64,000 bases of DNA from Liolophura sinensis (taxonomy: Eukaryota; Mollusca; Polyplacophora; Chitonida; Chitonidae), in the NCBI RefSeq assembly GCF_032854445.1, contig NC_088302.1, positions 29,727,979 to 29,791,978 of the forward strand, written 5' to 3'. The notes beneath the pieces are model-generated. The model was not told the origin of the DNA, did not search any database, and was given only the letters and a program-made list of their open reading frames with translations. Below are positions 60,218 through 64,000 of this stretch, one piece after another (the first letter of the stretch is position 1; every line of letters starts with the position of its first letter). A program made the position numbers and the translations under genes.

Positions 60218-60460
60218 TTCATGAATTCACTTTGGCAAAGGCCTTGAGTGGTTCTGTTCATGATTTCAGTGGTAAAAGTCTTGGAAGTTCGATTCATGAC
60301 TCCACTAGAAAAGGCCTTGGTAGTTCGGTTCATGACTTCACTAGAAACGACCTTTGGTTGTTTGGTTCATGACTCCACTAGAAACGACCTGTGGTTGTTT
60401 GGTTCATGACTCCACTAGAAACGACCTTTGGTTGTTTGGTTTATGACCTTGAGAAAGTCT
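60218..60460. repeat. 36-39 bp tandem array, 7 copies
   Basis: TTCATGA-type landmarks start at 60218, 60257, 60293, 60329, 60366, 60403 and 60440. The unit contains TTCATGACTCCACTAGAAAC followed by GACCTTTGGTTGTTTGG. Later (right-hand) copies are nearly identical; left-hand copies are degraded, so the array seems to have expanded on the right. Confidence 0.93.
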
Positions 60461-62463
60461 TGTTTTGGTTATTCACAGAGACCACAAACGGGTTTTCTCA
60501 CCTTTCTCAATCTTTCTCACCTACAACAACTTAGATCCAATCCCCAGCTGTATATCACTGGTACCTGCATTATTCCTCTCTTCTAGTTAATGTGTATACA
60601 TGTACAGTTCTACTGCAAGACGGATATTGATGTTTCACCAGAATTATTTATCCGATTTTACAATTTCCTTTTGCACGGTTTATTTACTAAGTGGGTTCTT
60701 TATAGCTGCAACAAGCAGTCATAGAAAGCTGTGCTGTCGATCTCTTGCCCCATCACTGTCTGTCTTTTTATCGGTAAAATTTTTGATAATCTATCTTTTA
60801 ACATGGGATCGGTCAGAATTTTGGCATTCTTTTCTTTGACATGGACCATTCATTAAACTACGAATCTGCATGAGTGCAAGGAATCCGTTTTGAGGAATGC
60901 CACATCTTTGAGAATTCGCGTTTGGTAACTACAAGGAAAATCTCTGAAAGTAGCTGAACCTGTTTCTTTGTGGGATGATCGGTTAACTATCGCCAATTCG
61001 CGCACTTTTACTACAGACCGCGGCATCAGTGTTCATCATGCCGCAAAAGCTTACTGGTAATTCTATAGATGTGTGACATGTAATAAATTATTAACATCGC
61101 TGCATTTTTTTTATCTAATTCAGCTTAGGTAAAACATGTTGTTTGGGTGTATTATTTGTCTCTATTTAAGCTTTTCCATGAACAGTTAGAATAAAACACT
61201 CACTAAGGTAAATGAATACGAGGCCGCATTACAGTGCTTACGAGTAACCATTTGCCAGCAATCATACTGTGGTCGCAGCTCAGGTTCTACTCACTATGTT
61301 GAAGTTTTTTATGTTAATCTACACCTCGATTAAAGTCAAACCTCATTAATACATACACGTGTTCTCCTTCCCATATCATTAAGAGCTTGTACTGCAGTTA
61401 CGACGGCCGCCGACAAATTCCGAGTGACGCACCCCCCTGGTATCCCGTGGTACCTCTGGCTACTTGTCCACAATCACAGTGTCCCTTCCCGTCTTTTCAC
61501 TACACGTCAAAGAGAGACAAAAGAAAATAATTACAGAACTGATTAATCCATCACTTCGGCTTTCGTTAGCCTTCTGCAACTCTTACAGAAAAAAGTCTGC
61601 CTCTCTAGAACACGGCCAATTCATATCCGGCAGTAAATATGAATTAAGATGATGATCACGTCTGTAGCCAGCACGCCAGCGTCACGTCACTGTTTCTCGG
61701 TGATCCCAGGAGAGTGCTTGGCCCTAGCCTTTCCGGTTTAACATTCGGAGCAGTAAGACAGACCGCGCCGCTGTCGCCACTATTTACCATGTTGTCACCT
61801 CCTGGAGAAAGTTTGTTTGCAAACCATCTCTCAAGAAATGGGAGGAAAATGGACTGAGACTGATTGACATGCTATGGGGAGAGCAGTTAGATTTAGCGCA
61901 TCTTTTCTCAGTCAAAGATTCGATTTTACTGAGTGCCTATTTATCCCTCCTCGAGGAGCGGTCTGTTTTTGGCACTTGCGAAGATTGAGATATGGTCTGT
62001 CGCTTTCAGCAGATGCTCCTTGTGCCATGGCCAATTGATTCACTTTTTTCTGCCTGCTAAATTATTGATTGGACATTGGATCGTCCATAGTTAGCCGCTG
62101 TATATCTCAATACCCATGCTAGCATACACAATGCTTTACACTGGAGAGAATAAACAAAGAACTTTTTTAACCTATCTCGAGAAAGAGAATACCATGATCA
62201 CGTGACTTATTCTAACGATTAACGTTCACTGAAGTATAACTAAAAAGTCAAGTTACTTCAATACAAATAATATCTTATCAGTTTACAGACACTTTGAGGA
62301 GTGAACGTTGAAATTGTAATGCTGGGCCCTTGTATACTTTGTTGTATACTATTCGTATAGCACATGTACACCATGAAGGGCGTTCCAAGTTGATAATTGC
62401 GAGAGCCATTTCCAAAACGTAATAAAACACCAGTTCCCAAAGGAATGTGTAAGAAATAAATAG
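60461..62463. other. Unique non-coding stretch with motif-rich block
   Basis: No supported exon. The block 61640-62060 is less AT-biased and holds a palindromic forkhead-like GTTTGCAAAC (61815-61824), a TCF-like TCAAAG and ATTGATT/AATTGATT sites. A regulatory role is a guess from composition. Confidence 0.35.
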
Positions 62464-62492
62464 AGTGAGTGAGTGCTTGGGGTTTAACGAGA
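62464..62492 (-). repeat. SINE family B tail fragment
   Basis: GTGAGTGAGTGCTTGGGGTT followed by TAACG is the reverse complement of the family B tail. Only the tail is recognisable. Confidence 0.7.
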
Positions 62493-64000
62493 AACAAATA
62501 GAATAAAATGATTAGTAAATGAAGCTAGTAACGTGTAAGACAAAAGAAGTCGTCAGTTTTCGATGACGCCTGCTTCTCCTCAAACCACCCAGATTATATC
62601 TCGGAAATCTACCCATATCTGAAATAAAGCACTGTTGTCTGTAGACCTCTTTTTAGCTATCAATAGCGAGATGTTTGTTTCTTCAATCTTCTTGACTGCT
62701 AGATCGAATTATTGGTTGTTATTTCACGTCATACTCAAGAATTATTAACCTGCAATTAGTTTTACGAATGCAAGAAACCACAGACTTTTGGTAAGTTACT
62801 GACAAACTTCAGCATCTGCAATGTACAGAATTGTATGCCGTATTGGTAAAAAGGCACGCTTTCTATGTAAATGGCCCTAGAAGCGCCGCTCCTCCCCATC
62901 CATGGTCCCCATCCATCATTTCAACTGTCGTTGACTACTCTGACTACGGTTTTCGTAATATGACAACGCTAAAACAATAACGACAATCAGTTCATTGGCA
63001 ATCTCTTCAATGAACACTTACAGTAAATCTATGTTTACTTACAAAATTTCTTGGGAGTCTGATGATCTTGCAAATTACATGTACATCAGATGACGTCCTT
63101 CAAAATGCGGCCCAAAATTGTGAACTGGTTTTTAAAATTTCTACTGCACCGTGCTCAATTCTTCGGTGCAATCCAAGATCTTAACTCTAAAAAAACTGAC
63201 GGGGAAAACATACAATACAAATTTTACAAAGTTGTTATGGATAGTGGCAATAGATATATAAATTTAATCGCACTTTAGGGCTTTGTCTATACATCACTGT
63301 GATGAAGTAAGAATGGGTTTCATTCCCTTTTAATTTATACTAACTTCCATACATTCATCAAAAAACAAGGTGTAGAAGTTGTAGAAAGTATTTTATTTAC
63401 TGATCTCTTCTAACGCACGTGATATCCCTAGTATGTTTCCTTAAATGTGAAGAAAATGTTTGTAATGTTCGGATACTTTCGACAACATGACGGGTCATGC
63501 TAAAAAGCGGGCTAAACCAAGCTTGGTGTTAAAGGATACGACCAGCTTCCCAGGAATCAAAAATTATTTCTTGGCGAAATAGATTAACGCTGGGGGAGTA
63601 GAAAAGGGTCTCGGAGGAAGGGTAATTCTCAATTGAGCTTGTGCAGATTGCCACGAAATGTCCCATTCTCTCACTCTGGATCGAATTATAGCCTGAGGAA
63701 CTCCCAGAGCCAAAGTGGTGAATAGAGAGAGATGTTCGCTTCAGTCCTCGCGAAATGCCACCCTGGCGCCCGGTTAGCCTGCGAGTACGGTATAAACTGT
63801 ATTAGAGCATTGATATAAAGCCCCCAGTGCATCCCAAAACTGAGTAGCCCTGTTCCTTACTTTTCTCTTTCCTGGGTCTCTATAGGGGTAAAACCTTCCT
63901 GGAAGGCCACTTCACAAGCATGTAATTTAATAAGTCCCTCAATGGCAGATCAAACGGTCGATGGTGACAATACAATGGGAGTGCCTTATCATTCGACCAG
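62493..64000. other. Unique non-coding stretch to window end
   Basis: No gene, RNA or known repeat. The last 450 bp are somewhat GC-richer, with no clear exon. Confidence 0.4.

Noticed and set aside
60187-60372. Small repeat protein in the 36-37 bp array
   Set aside because: The frame is lost as soon as the unit length becomes 37 bp, so it is not maintained as coding.

Overview
This is eukaryotic nuclear DNA from an invertebrate, most likely a lophotrochozoan and probably a mollusc. The grounds are a spliced gene with GT-AG introns and a poly(A) signal, AT-rich sequence, no operons, and many dispersed tRNA-derived SINEs. The SINE cores and 3' tails (…GTACGGCGTAAAACACCAATCAAATAAATAAA and …GTACGACGTTAAACCCCAAGCACTCACTC) are of types I associate with molluscan and related genomes. 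The species cannot be named from the sequence alone.

Region 1, 1-5.4 kb: the 3' half of one plus-strand gene for a DEG/ENaC (degenerin / epithelial sodium channel / ASIC) cation channel subunit. Six exons between 472 and 4521 are visible, and the start of the gene lies to the left of the window. The family cysteine motif, the palm strand before TM2, the GAS selectivity filter and TM2 are all present. The striking feature is about 450 extra residues of helical, glycosylation-site-rich protein where family members have about 20-30. The reading phase does not match across one intron (2799-3300), which points to a one-base lesion, an assembly error or an unseen mini-exon.

Region 2, 5.4-15.5 kb: a transposon graveyard. 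It holds a 17-bp minisatellite, a reverse-strand SINE, then a long decayed Ty3/gypsy-type LTR retrotransposon. Gag, a zinc-knuckle-like patch, protease, reverse transcriptase, RNase H and integrase remain in order but broken by stops and frameshifts. A possible 3' LTR is present; no matching 5' LTR was found. A non-LTR (LINE) reverse transcriptase fragment follows.

Region 3, 15.5-64 kb: about 48 kb in which I find no convincing coding exon. It contains SINE copies of at least two families, several with target-site duplications, and an inverted SINE pair. It also holds five sizeable tandem arrays (units 14, 33, 36-37 and 55 bp, and a 4-bp-periodic tract), a 51-copy AT microsatellite, a 64-bp-armed hairpin element, and a 120-bp segment present twice 2 kb apart. 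Between the repeats are long unique stretches, some richer in compact homeobox-, POU-, forkhead- and RFX-like motifs. This layout would suit a regulatory gene desert, but that is inference.

No CRISPR array, rRNA, functional tRNA gene or prokaryotic feature was seen. The most novel item is the channel gene with its large extracellular insertion.
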